From NCBI GenBank assembly GCA_026389315.1, contig JAPLIC010000073.1:1-46017 (forward strand): DNA of 46,017 nucleotides, in the 5' to 3' direction. The notes under the pieces were generated by a model. That model worked only from the letters and a program-made list of their open reading frames with translations, did not search any database and was not told where the DNA came from. How positions within the stretch are numbered: position 1 is the first letter of the stretch; every line of letters begins with the position of its first letter. Below are positions 36,591-44,270 of this stretch, in pieces. The stretch is from Cyanobacteriota bacterium. Its GTDB lineage: Bacteria > Cyanobacteriota > Cyanobacteriia > PCC-6307 > Cyanobiaceae. Made by a program: the position numbers and the translations under genes.

Positions 36591-37163
36591 TTAACCCGCC
36601 CCCAGCGGGGCTCCCTCCAGCAATTTGGGGGCCACCCGCAGACCGGGTTCACCGCTCGGAACTTCAATCAGTCGCGACGATCGGATTCTTGAGAGAAGTC
36701 TTGTTGTAGTGACGCGGGTGGTGCCGATCAATTCGGCGATCCGTTCGTGCGTCAAGCGAAAGGGCAGGTCACACCAGTCACCGCAGCGGCGACCGAGGCG
36801 TTCCACCAGCAGGGCCAGCACGGCGTGCAGCCGTTGTTCGGCGCTGCCCAAATGGCGAATGCGCAGCAATTGCAGGGTCCATTCGTTGACGGAGTCATAG
36901 CCCTGGCCCTCAATCGGTGTGGCGTCGCTGCGGAAGCACAGGGGGGTCAAGGCTTCGACGCAGACCCCCTCACTGCAGAGACGCTCGGTGCGCAACTGGT
37001 CGCCAGCCTGCAGAAAGGCCAAGGTCATGCCTTGGGTTTCGGGGCAGGGACAGTAAACCCGCGCCATGCCTTCGATCACCTCCAGGCAGCCCCCGTCCGA
37101 GCCGGGTCCTGAGCCAATCAGGACGCTTTGGCCAGGATTGACGCGGATGCTGGTCAGGTTCAC
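36591..37163 (-). CDS. Crp/Fnr family transcriptional regulator
   Basis: The 190-residue protein has an N-terminal cNMP-binding-like half (VLIGSGPGSDGGCLEVIEGM, AFLQAGDQL) and a C-terminal HTH_Crp region (RLTHERIAELIGTTRVTTTR, then LLSRIRSSRLIEVPSG). This is the layout of NtcA-like and other short Crp/Fnr proteins of cyanobacteria. The residues for 2-oxoglutarate or cAMP binding cannot be verified by eye, so the signal is unknown. It is divergent from the DUF4236 gene across a stretch of 183 bases. Confidence 0.82.
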   Translation of the reverse strand: MNLTSIRVNPGQSVLIGSGPGSDGGCLEVIEGMARVYCPCPETQGMTLAFLQAGDQLRTERLCSEGVCVEALTPLCFRSDATPIEGQGYDSVNEWTLQLLRIRHLGSAEQRLHAVLALLVERLGRRCGDWCDLPFRLTHERIAELIGTTRVTTTRLLSRIRSSRLIEVPSGEPGLRVAPKLLEGAPLGAG

Positions 37164-37346
37164 GGGATTGCTTTAGGGGGGCGGAAGCGGCGCCAGGGGC
37201 TGGGCTGGCCAGCTGGCCTTTTGCGAATGACTCGCAACCTAAACAAGCCACCCTGCTTTTTGCAAGAGATTCGCATTAGCAATCGGATCGGGCGCCGGCT
37301 GCTACCCCAGGATGGCCCAACCGCTTCAGCCAGCTCCTGCCCCTCG

Positions 37347-37949
37347 ATGGCCTTCCGTTTTCGCCGCAGCGCCCGCGTCGGGCCCCTGCGACTCAACTTC
37401 ACGAGCCGGGGGCTGAGTTCGATTTCCTTGGGGGGCCCCGGGGCTTCCCTGAATCTGCCGATCAACCGCCGCGGCGGCCGCCGCGGCGGCCCCCGCACCA
37501 CCCTCGGACTGCCGGGAACCGGTCTGAGCTGGACGATGGAGACGGGCCCTTCAGCCCCATCCCAATCCGCCCCAAAGGCTTCCCACAACCACCCTGGAGC
37601 CACCCCCTGGCCGGCCGGTGACGCCGAAGGACTCCCCAACAGCCGGCGGCTGCGCAGCACCCAGCTGGAGTTGTTGCGTCAGAGTTGTCTGCAAATGCTG
37701 CGGCAACGCCTGTTTGCCGCTGGAGCCCCCGCCCATCGCCTTTGGCAACACCAGCTCGTCAGCGGTCTGCTCAGCGAAGCGGATCTTGGCGCCCGCAGCA
37801 GCGCCCAGCTGGCCGCCATTGAAACCCCTGGGACCTTGGAGGATTACCTCGGGCGGGCCCGCAGTCAAGATGAGCTCAAGCGGCGCTGCGTGCGTTGCGT
37901 GGATGCGGTGTCCGTGGCCCTGGCCCTGGTGGCCCAGAGGGGGTGGTAA
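37347..37949 (+). CDS. DUF4236 domain protein
   Basis: The 200-residue protein from ATG 37347 starts MAFRFRRSARVGPLRLNFTS. It continues with GLSSISLGGPGASLNLPINR and TTLGLPGTGLSWTM, which are the markers of the DUF4236 N-terminal beta domain. The Gly/Arg run (RRGGRRGG) in the middle is typical. A helical C-terminal half follows (LELLRQSCLQMLRQRLFAAG; EDYLGRARSQDELKRRC). DUF4236 function is unknown. Its stop overlaps the next gene start (TAATG). A leader frame from 37128 is not conserved and is rejected. Confidence 0.75.
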   Translation: MAFRFRRSARVGPLRLNFTSRGLSSISLGGPGASLNLPINRRGGRRGGPRTTLGLPGTGLSWTMETGPSAPSQSAPKASHNHPGATPWPAGDAEGLPNSRRLRSTQLELLRQSCLQMLRQRLFAAGAPAHRLWQHQLVSGLLSEADLGARSSAQLAAIETPGTLEDYLGRARSQDELKRRCVRCVDAVSVALALVAQRGW

Positions 37950-38200
37950 TGGCAGCGACGGCTTCCCCCGCCCCGATGGATGACGACCAGGTTTATGGCT
38001 TTGAAGCCAACGTCGAGGACTGGCAGCGAATCCGGGCGGCCTTGCTTTACATGGGCCGGGATGTGCAACACCGTTCTTTTGCAGTCAGCGCCGAGCGGCG
38101 CCCCCTGCTTTGGGCAGAACAGGACAGTTGCCTCGCCTTAGCCGAACGCTTGGAGCGCTGGCTCCAAGCCGGGGCCGCTGGTCCTGCCGAAGGCGGTTGA
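37949..38200 (+). CDS. Small hypothetical protein
   Basis: The 83-residue product begins MAATASPAPMDDDQVYGFEA and has a helical body (VEDWQRIRAALLYMGRDVQH and AEQDSCLALAERLERWLQAG). No domain is recognised. The ATG overlaps the stop of the DUF4236 gene (TAATG), indicating coupled translation, and the micro-membrane gene at 38237 follows 36 bases later, so the three are likely one transcript. Confidence 0.55.
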   Translation: MAATASPAPMDDDQVYGFEANVEDWQRIRAALLYMGRDVQHRSFAVSAERRPLLWAEQDSCLALAERLERWLQAGAAGPAEGG

Positions 38201-38236
38201 GTTTTGTTAAGCTGCTTTCACCTTGTGGGTTGGGCG

Positions 38237-38404
38237 ATGGGCGAATTGATGGACGTTGGCTCTTCCGGCCCGGCGACCGCCGCTTTGGTGCCTCTGCTGC
38301 TGGCTGTGTTCGCGGTGGTTCTGTACGGATTCTTCAGCGGAGGCACCAAGAACGATGACGACGATTCCTCCCCAGGCGGTGGCCTGATGCAGCCCGTCTC
38401 CTGA
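38237..38404 (+). CDS. Micro-membrane protein with GGGLMQP motif (second copy)
   Basis: This 55-residue protein starts MGELMDVGSSGPATAALVPL and has one membrane segment (VPLLLAVFAVVLYGFFSGG). An acidic cluster (KNDDDDSS) is followed by the tail PGGGLMQPVS. The tail is nearly the same as in the 46-residue product at 36304, although the membrane segments differ. The common tail hints at a specific partner or processing signal. Function is unknown. Confidence 0.6.
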   Translation: MGELMDVGSSGPATAALVPLLLAVFAVVLYGFFSGGTKNDDDDSSPGGGLMQPVS

Positions 38405-38425
38405 GGCTTGCTCCTGGGTGCCTGA

Positions 38426-38731
38426 TCAGCTCAGGCTTTGCCGATAGGCCCTGGGCACAAGCACTAAAAACAGCAACCACCAGGCGCCAATGGCCGCGAT
38501 CACGAAGGCCGTGATCCAGACGGTCTTCAGCAGCCACCAACTGGTTGCGATAGCGATCAAACCGCTGAGCACAATGGTCCAGGGCTGACACCACCAAGGT
38601 TTTTGATCCCATAGCGAAGCCGCTGGTTTGGGCTCGACAGCCTGGGTACCCAAGGCTTTGTCAGCGCCAACGCTGTTGACAGCCGCCCCCGGGATCAGGG
38701 ACGACCCGCTGGCATCCTCAGGGTTTGGCAA
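38426..38731 (-). CDS. Small membrane protein, DUF6737-like
   Basis: The 101-residue protein has an N-terminal soluble part, then SLWDQKPWWCQPWTIVLSGL, TSWWLLKTVWITAFVIAAIG and AWWLLFLVLVPRAYRQ. The WDQKPWWCQPW motif followed by two membrane segments with tryptophans is the look of the cyanobacterial DUF6737 family, of unknown function. Its first 14 bases overlap the end of the ctpA-type gene, in the same direction, so the two are likely coupled. Confidence 0.65.
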   Translation of the reverse strand: MPNPEDASGSSLIPGAAVNSVGADKALGTQAVEPKPAASLWDQKPWWCQPWTIVLSGLIAIATSWWLLKTVWITAFVIAAIGAWWLLFLVLVPRAYRQSLS

Positions 38732-40055
38732 GGGCCGCAGGAACGTTGGACGTTCCCGGTTGGTAGCTGGGGCCTGGGTTGCTGCCCACCATTCGCAATT
38801 GCATCATCAAAGTGGATTCGGCCGACTTGTACTGGGGATCCTTCGAGGTGCCCAGGTCCTCAATTTTGAGGCGCTTGGCATCGTCTTCGGTGAGCTTGAC
38901 GGAAACATCCGGGGCAATGCCGTGCTTGTGGATGTCGCGGTTGCTGGGGGTGAGGTACTTGGCGATGGTCACGGTCATGCCGGAACCGTCGGAGAGGGGA
39001 CGGACCGATTGGACCAGTCCCTTGCCGAAGGTCTTTTGTCCCACCAGCAGGGCCCGTTTGTTGTCCTGAAGCGCCCCGGAAAGGATCTCGCTGGCACTGG
39101 CGGATCCTTCATTGACCAACACCACCAAGGGCTTGTTGGTGATGGCGTGGCCGTTGGCCCGCTTGATGTCCTGAATCCCGTCGCGGGTTTTGGTGGAGAC
39201 GATCACACCTTCATTAAGCCATTGCCGCGCGATTTCGATACTGGACACCAGTAAACCGCCAGGGTTGCTTCGCAGATCCAGCACATAGCCCTGGACTCCC
39301 TGTTGTTCCAGGTTCTTGAGGGCTGCCTGGGTGTCCTTGCTGGCGTTGGCATTGAACTGCTTCAGTCGCAGGTAACCAATCTTGACGCCATCGGGACCCA
39401 CATTGACCCGGTGTTCCACCGCGTGGATCTCGATCAGTTCACGCTGCAGGGGCATCTCCAACAACTGGCCCTTGCGCCGCAAAGTCAGCTTCACACTGGT
39501 GCCGGCTTTACCGCGGATCAACTTGACCGCATCTTCGGTGCTCATTCCCTTGGTGGTTTGGCCGTCGATCGAGACGATCACGTCCCGCGGCTGCACGCCA
39601 GCGCGAGAGGCAGGTGAGCCCTCAATCGGGGAGATGACCACCAATTCCTTGGTTTCTTTATCCACGGTTAGTTGAATGCCCACCCCGGAGAGCTCTCCCG
39701 AGGTGTCGATTTGCATTTCTTTGAATTCCCGGGGATCCAGAAAACGGGTATAGGGATCATCGAGGGTGGCCAGCATGCTGCGGATGGCCTCATAGGCATC
39801 CTTATTGCCTGCGTAACTGCGCTTCAGCAAATCACGGCGCATCACCCGCCATTTTCCCTGGTCGTATTTGCCGGTGGTATCGAGATAATCACGGAAGACG
39901 ATTTGCCAGGCCTGGTCCATCACCTCCTTGGGGCTATCGGCAATTGTCACCGTCGGTGCGGTTGGAGCCAAGGCCATTTCTCGGGCCAGCACGGCGGTGG
40001 TGGCGCAGGCACCCAGTCCAACAAGCACCATCAATCCGGTGCGTCCACTCCACAT
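38718..40055 (-). CDS. Carboxyl-terminal processing protease (S41)
   Basis: The 445-residue exported protease has an N-terminal signal or anchor (GLMVLVGLGACATTAVLARE) and a Tail-specific N-part with DDPYTRFLDPREF. A PDZ domain follows (about residues 115-195, GVGIQLTVDKETKELVVISP and DVIVSIDGQTT), then the S41 core with nucleophile Ser in NEGSASASEILSG (about 315) and general base Lys in KTFGKGLVQS (about 340). In cyanobacteria such enzymes include CtpA, which matures the D1 protein of photosystem II, and paralogues CtpB and CtpC; which of them this is cannot be decided from the sequence. Confidence 0.92.
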   Translation of the reverse strand: MWSGRTGLMVLVGLGACATTAVLAREMALAPTAPTVTIADSPKEVMDQAWQIVFRDYLDTTGKYDQGKWRVMRRDLLKRSYAGNKDAYEAIRSMLATLDDPYTRFLDPREFKEMQIDTSGELSGVGIQLTVDKETKELVVISPIEGSPASRAGVQPRDVIVSIDGQTTKGMSTEDAVKLIRGKAGTSVKLTLRRKGQLLEMPLQRELIEIHAVEHRVNVGPDGVKIGYLRLKQFNANASKDTQAALKNLEQQGVQGYVLDLRSNPGGLLVSSIEIARQWLNEGVIVSTKTRDGIQDIKRANGHAITNKPLVVLVNEGSASASEILSGALQDNKRALLVGQKTFGKGLVQSVRPLSDGSGMTVTIAKYLTPSNRDIHKHGIAPDVSVKLTEDDAKRLKIEDLGTSKDPQYKSAESTLMMQLRMVGSNPGPSYQPGTSNVPAALAKP

Positions 40056-40117
40056 GGGAGCCTCTTGGTGTGATCGTTCCTACAACGTAGCGCCAGAGCC
40101 TGCCTGCAAAGGGGGTC

Positions 40118-41395
40118 TCAAGGGTCAACCCAACGGCCGTCCTCGCGGATCAGGGAAATCAGCGCTTCCACCCCTTCGGCTTCGCTGACGCGGCGAATCT
40201 CCTCGCGACCGCGGTAGAGCGAGATGGTGCCTGGGGTTTTGCCGACATAGCCGTAGTCGGCGTCGGCCATCTCGCCCGGTCCATTGACGATGCAGCCCAT
40301 CACGGCGATATCCAGGCCGGTGAGGTGGGCGGTGGCGCTGCGCACCCGATGCAGCACCTCTTCGAGGTTGAACAGGGTGCGGCCGCAGCTGGGGCAAGCC
40401 ACGTATTCCACCATGGTTTTGCGTAGGCCAAGCGCCTGCAAAATCGAGTAGCAGACAGGGATTTCCTTCTCTGGTGCCTCGGTGAGCGAAACCCGGATCG
40501 TGTCGCCCAGGCCTTCCGAGAGCAGGGTGGCAATGCCGGCGGTGCTTTTGATGCGGCCGTAATCACCGTCGCCGGCTTCGGTGACGCCCAGGTGCAGGGG
40601 GTACGGAAATCCCTCGGCATCCATGCGGTCGGCCATCATGCGGTAGGCGGCCAGCATCACCGGGGCCCTTGAGGCTTTCATCGACACCACGATGTTGTGG
40701 AAATCGAGCCGGTCACAGAGGCGGATGAATTCGAGGGCCGATTGCACCATCCCCAGGGGCGTGTCGCCATAGGTGAACAGCATGCGTTCGGCCAGGGAGC
40801 CATGGTTGACGCCGATGCGCAGGGCCTTGTCCTGCTCCTTGAGCAGGGTTACCAGGGGCTCGAAGGTGGCGGCGATGCGCTCGCCGATGGCGGCGAATTC
40901 CTCGGGGCTGAATTCGCTGCGGCCCGGATCGGGCTTGTCAAACACGAACAGGCCCGGGTTGATGCGCACCTTGTCGACGTGCTGGGCCACCTCCAGGGCG
41001 ATCTTCATGCCGTTGTGGTGCACATCGGCCACCAGGGGCACCGGGCGGTAACTGCCTTCGAGGCGCCTGCGGATTTCGCCCACCGCCTTGGCATGGGCCA
41101 GGGAAGGCACCGTCAGCCGCACGATCTCGCAGCCGGCCTCATGCAGCCGGCGGATGCCGGCGGTGGCCCCGGCGATGTCGAGGGTGTCCTCATTGATCAT
41201 CGATTGCACGACCACCGGATGCTCGCTGCCGACCCAGACATCGCCGACCCGCACGCTGCGGGTGGGGCGGCGGCGGATGGTGGTGGCGTAGCGGGGGTCG
41301 TCGGCCCAGGGGGTGCTGGTGCTGGCACCGGCCGGCGGGACCGCTTCGGCGGCCTCGGCCGGGGCAGCGTCAGGGCGGGACGGGGCGGCAGTCAT
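40118..41395 (-). CDS. ispG: 4-hydroxy-3-methylbut-2-en-1-yl diphosphate synthase (ferredoxin)
   Basis: This 4Fe-4S enzyme of the MEP pathway converts MEcPP to HMBPP for isoprenoids (carotenoids, phytol, quinones). Visible motifs: [74 protein letters not shown], and the cluster cysteines in [14 protein letters not shown] and [20 protein letters not shown]. The ATG at 41395 is chosen (425 residues). A further in-frame start at 41512 adds an Ala/Pro-rich leader and overlaps the end of vapC, so it is less likely. Confidence 0.95.
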   Translation of the reverse strand: MTAAPSRPDAAPAEAAEAVPPAGASTSTPWADDPRYATTIRRRPTRSVRVGDVWVGSEHPVVVQSMINEDTLDIAGATAGIRRLHEAGCEIVRLTVPSLAHAKAVGEIRRRLEGSYRPVPLVADVHHNGMKIALEVAQHVDKVRINPGLFVFDKPDPGRSEFSPEEFAAIGERIAATFEPLVTLLKEQDKALRIGVNHGSLAERMLFTYGDTPLGMVQSALEFIRLCDRLDFHNIVVSMKASRAPVMLAAYRMMADRMDAEGFPYPLHLGVTEAGDGDYGRIKSTAGIATLLSEGLGDTIRVSLTEAPEKEIPVCYSILQALGLRKTMVEYVACPSCGRTLFNLEEVLHRVRSATAHLTGLDIAVMGCIVNGPGEMADADYGYVGKTPGTISLYRGREEIRRVSEAEGVEALISLIREDGRWVDP

Positions 41396-41508
41396 CGCGG
41401 GGGGCGGCGCGTGGCCAAAGCCTGTCACAAAGGCTGGAGAATTGGCGAAGGGGGCGGCGTCAACGGCTGGGCCGGGGGGACGGCTCGCCCCAACCATCAC
41501 CGCAATCA

Positions 41509-41928
41509 TCACCCCGCCCAGCGCACCGTTACGCCGTAGCCCACCAAAGTGCGATCTGCCGTGAGCAGGCCCAGCCGCTCCTGGGCGGCCTGGGCCACCA
41601 GCAACCGATCAAAGGGATCGCGGTGGATCCAGGGAAGGTGCTGCACCGCCAGCACATGCTCCACCTGAATTGGTAGCTCCCGAAATCCCTCCTGCAGCAA
41701 CCCCATGCGCAGGGCGAGCGGGTTGACCTGGAAATCGCTACGACCGAGGGAAGCCTTGATCGCCACCTCCCAGAGGCTGACCACGCTGAAGACCAGAGGC
41801 TGCTCGTAACTTTCGAGTTGGGTTTTTGCTGCCGCAGGGAGTTGCTCAGGCATGGAGGCCCACCAAAGCAGCAGGTGGGTATCCACCAGCAGGCCCTCAG
41901 GCTCATCTGCCGTAGAACATCTCCTCAA
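41509..41928 (-). CDS. VapC-like PIN-domain toxin
   Basis: The PIN domain RNase toxin has [19 protein letters not shown] (first catalytic Asp), [13 protein letters not shown] (Glu), [13 protein letters not shown] (Asp) and [13 protein letters not shown]. All acidic residues of the site are present, so it should be active. The gene follows the Phd-like antitoxin and overlaps it if TTG 41928 is used. GTG at 41886 is a possible start but would place the catalytic Asp at residue 2, so the longer form is more likely. This DTHLLLWW subgroup is typically paired with Phd/YefM antitoxins. Confidence 0.85.
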   Translation of the reverse strand: MRRCSTADEPEGLLVDTHLLLWWASMPEQLPAAAKTQLESYEQPLVFSVVSLWEVAIKASLGRSDFQVNPLALRMGLLQEGFRELPIQVEHVLAVQHLPWIHRDPFDRLLVAQAAQERLGLLTADRTLVGYGVTVRWAG

Positions 41929-42136
41929 TCTCAGCCTTGAAATCGCCTTTAAGATCAGCCGTGAGGTTGGCCTGGCCCCTCAGGAAACCGCCCAGGCGAG
42001 GCGCGGGCTGGGTCTGGAACGGCACAAGCCGCACGAGTGGCTTGCCAGCGCGGGCGATCACCACCTCCTCACCGGCGAGGGCCTGGTCGACATAGCGGGA
42101 AAGGTGGGTCTTGGCGTCGTGGAGGTTGACCTGCAT
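41903..42136 (-). CDS. Phd/YefM-family antitoxin
   Basis: The 77-residue protein starts MQVNLHDAKTHLSRYVDQAL, the Phd fold that binds the operon promoter, then GEEVVIARAGKPLVRLVPFQ. A disordered C-terminal tail ends [12 protein letters not shown], which should wrap the VapC toxin. The start ATG at 42136 sits within the long repeat (copy 1), so the promoter and leader of this operon are part of the repeat. The first eight codons recur in copy 2, where the rest of the gene is gone. Confidence 0.88.
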   Translation of the reverse strand: MQVNLHDAKTHLSRYVDQALAGEEVVIARAGKPLVRLVPFQTQPAPRLGGFLRGQANLTADLKGDFKAEIEEMFYGR

Positions 42137-42159
42137 CGCCGGGTCGCAACTGCGCAACT

Positions 42160-42187
42160 GGCTTAGTCCAGTGTAGTGGCTAAGTCC
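42160..42187. repeat. Conserved hairpin in repeat copy 1
   Basis: GGCTTAGTCCA (42160-42170) and TGGCTAAGTCC (42177-42187) pair around the loop GTGTAG with a single bulge. The whole 28 bases recur unchanged at 45391-45418, while flanking bases in the repeat have diverged, so this part seems to be conserved. It lies about 25-50 bases before the phd start on the minus strand and could be its operator or a leader hairpin. Confidence 0.65.
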
Positions 42188-42386
42188 TTGGCAGGGACCG
42201 GCAGGACCAGGCGGCGCCGGTCGGGGATTGGCAGCGCCCCGTAGTAGATACTCGCCAGAATCGGCATGGGCGCGCAATTAGGAGGTGGGTGTAATAACCA
42301 GGTGCGAGGTATGGCTGGGTCGGCTGAATGGATGGGTCGGCTGAATGGATGGAGAGAGTTGCTAGAACTTGCCTCCTTGGAATGGC

Positions 42387-42418
42387 CCAACGGCACACTA
42401 CCGGTAGCGTGGTGTTGG
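42387..42418. repeat. Palindrome-centred element, site 1
   Basis: The core CACACTACCGGTAGCGT (42394-42410) holds the perfect palindrome CTACCGGTAG. It is flanked by CCAAC (42387-42391) and GTTGG (42414-42418), which pair. The same core with different but still complementary arms is at 43500-43528, and a degenerate one is in repeat copy 2 near 45618-45649. Confidence 0.6.
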
Positions 42419-42729
42419 TCACGATTAGGTCAGCTCTGGAGGACAATCCCCGACAGCAGGGACTCGGCTTGTTTGGGCTTGCTGCTAGTGAGTGGGGGCT
42501 GCCGTTGGCGCCCTGATCGACGCGGCGCCGCTTGCGTTGATCGGCCCGGCCAGGGGCGATTCCGCACCAAGGCGAACGTATTCGATTAAACATTTTAAAC
42601 AGGATAATGTGTCAATTGTTTGGCTGGCACTGCTGTGAAGGGGGGTCATTCATTAAGGAATTAGAAAATTAATGCATTAATTCTTAGTCCAGTGATATCG
42701 GCTTCACTTGCGACAAGCACCCAGCTTGT

Positions 42730-43284
42730 TTGCTCCGCTACATTGCTATTCCGCTACACCGCGTCTGGGTCGGGCCAAGTTTCCCTGAAGACTTCGCGAG
42801 CCCATCGCCTGAAGCAACTCATGGTGCGCTGTGGCGTTGGTGCCGCTCTGTTACAGCGACGGCATCGGGGATTGTTGATGGCCTTGTAGACAATCTCAAT
42901 GATCAGAAGTATGGGCTATTAATAACCATAACTTCGGCGACGAATACACCTTCCGGCGGCTGGACGGTCTTCACTAACTACTATGCTGATGGAGAAGGAT
43001 TTGATGTATCTGGAGGCCAAGTTACAGGTGTAAACATTGTGTTGTACGCCAATGACCGGCCTCAGAAATTATATCTTGGCAATCAGGATGAATATAACCC
43101 ATTCTTGGTGACACCTTTTCCTATTGAAATATCTAATGAGGATGTAAATAATACTACTTCAAATTCTCTGATGTTCACGCCTGCTTCTTCCGTATCAGTC
43201 CCCGGCCCCCTACCCCTCTTCGGCGCCGCTGCCGCCTTCGGTTGGAGACGCCAGCTGAGGCGCAGGATCAAGACTTCGGGTTGA
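42730..43284 (+). CDS. PEP-CTERM-tailed protein, N-terminus probably lost
   Basis: From about residue 44 the frame gives a natural protein: GIVDGLVDNLNDQKYGLLIT, TSATNTPSGGWTVFTNYYAD, and DVSGGQVTGVNIVLYANDRP. It ends with the sorting tail VPGPLPLFGAAAAFGW followed by Arg-rich RRQLRRRIK. This short tail (Pro-rich motif, hydrophobic helix, basic end) is recognised by exosortases and marks exported surface proteins. The first 43 residues, however, have no signal peptide and no natural composition, so the true N-terminus was probably lost by frameshift or deletion. Base composition is lower in GC than the neighbours, and repeat copy 1 ends just upstream. Confidence 0.6.
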   Translation: MLRYIAIPLHRVWVGPSFPEDFASPSPEATHGALWRWCRSVTATASGIVDGLVDNLNDQKYGLLITITSATNTPSGGWTVFTNYYADGEGFDVSGGQVTGVNIVLYANDRPQKLYLGNQDEYNPFLVTPFPIEISNEDVNNTTSNSLMFTPASSVSVPGPLPLFGAAAAFGWRRQLRRRIKTSG

Positions 43285-43499
43285 GCGAAGCTGCTTGAGG
43301 CATCGGCTGTCCTGTTCGTCAAGCGAGCTATTCGATGCCCGCGACTCCGATCAGGCCCTCGCTATAGCCCAGGCCGTTCTGGCCTGGGTCGAGGGGCTTG
43401 ATCAGGCCTGGGGGGAGCTTGCAGCAAACGACAGTCTCAGCTGGTGGTCGCCGCCGCTTTGCGAGCAAGCCGTTACCTGACAGCCTCCTCAAAGCGGCC

Positions 43500-43528
43500 T
43501 AACAGCACACTACCGGTAGCGTCTGTTA
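43500..43528. repeat. Palindrome-centred element, site 2
   Basis: TAACAG (43500-43505), core CACACTACCGGTAGCGT (43506-43522) and CTGTTA (43523-43528) make an almost perfect 29-base hairpin. The core is identical to site 1 while both arms have changed together and still pair, which supports a folded or palindromic function. It lies between the PEP-CTERM gene and the uracil-DNA glycosylase remnant. Confidence 0.65.
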
Positions 43529-43561
43529 AAAGCAGTGGCGTATGCCTATCCAAAGCAAGGA

Positions 43562-44202
43562 TCACTCCCCCAACCGCTGTCGCACCGCCACCAGATCGGA
43601 CCGGGTCAACCAGAGGGGCGATCCCTCAGTCTCCGAGGGATTGCGTAATAAATAGGAGGGATGCAGCAGGGGCATCAGGGCAATGCCTCCATCTCCCTGC
43701 TCGGGCCACCGCAGCGGCGATGGGGGGCTTTGAGCTCTCTTGCCTTGGGCTGCCTGGTTAGGGCTCGGCTGGCCTGGCCCTTGGTTCGCTTCCAGGTGTA
43801 ACCATTGACCCCGCAGCCGGGTGATGCCCCCCTGATCCCCAGCAGCGCCTCCAGGGCCGTGGCTCCCACCAGCAGCACCAGCTGGGGCAGCACCAGGGCG
43901 TTCTGGCGTTCCAGCCAGGGCCTGCAGGCCTCGATTTCGGTGCGGCTGGGCTTGCGATTGCCCGGGGGCCGGCACTTGATCACGTTGGCGATGTAAAGAT
44001 CCCGCTCGCTGTTGAGGCCCGCCGCCGCCAGCATCGCTTCCAGCAAGCGGCCCGAGCGGCCGACAAAGGGCTGGCCGCAGGCCTGTTCTTCGGCGCCGTG
44101 GGCCTCCCCCACCAGCAGTAGCCGGGCGTTGGGGTTGCCCCGGCCCACCACCACCTGCTGACGGGTGGCGGCGAAAAACTGGATGCCAGGGCGGCTCAGC
44201 AT
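43562..44202 (-). pseudogene. Type 4/5 uracil-DNA glycosylase-like protein, frameshifted
   Basis: The N-terminal part (from about 44202) reads LLLVGEAHGAEEQACGQPFV and GRSGRLLEAMLAAAGLNSER, then IANVIKCRPPGNRKPSRTEI, the motifs and Cys residues of family 4 UDGs that hold a 4Fe-4S cluster. After ALLGIRG the frame breaks at a run of six Gs (minus strand; plus C-run 43827-43832). In the next frame the protein goes on with GITRLRGQWLHLEANQG and then MPLLHPSYLLRNPSETEG, the second catalytic motif, to the stop at 43562. One base added or removed in the run would restore a full protein. It may be a mutation, a slippage site or a sequencing error. Such enzymes remove uracil from DNA. Confidence 0.78.
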
Positions 44203-44270
44203 CAACCTCCAGGGGCACCTTGGAAACAACGAACCTATGATCAAAAAATCAGGAGCTTGAGGCTTGCGCC

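Larger units (their letters stand above)
42111..42641. repeat. Long imperfect direct repeat, copy 1 (leader of phd-vapC)
   Basis: About 531 bases match 45350-45893 in the same orientation, with many substitutions and several short indels. The left edge lies at codon 8 or 9 of phd; the right edge is an AT-richer stretch near GGCTGGCACTGCTGTGAAGG. Inside are a 28-base hairpin (42160-42187, arms around the loop GTGTAG) identical in both copies, a 17-base tandem duplication near 42318-42351 that is also visible in diverged form in copy 2, and a palindrome-centred element at 42387-42418. No family is recognised. Confidence 0.85.

Noticed and set aside
42387..43528. Integron attC sites at the palindrome-centred elements
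   Set aside because: The left flanks fit the RYYYAAC box, but the right flanks fit GTTRRRY poorly and the elements are only about 30 bases long, shorter than known functional attC sites. No integrase gene is in the window.
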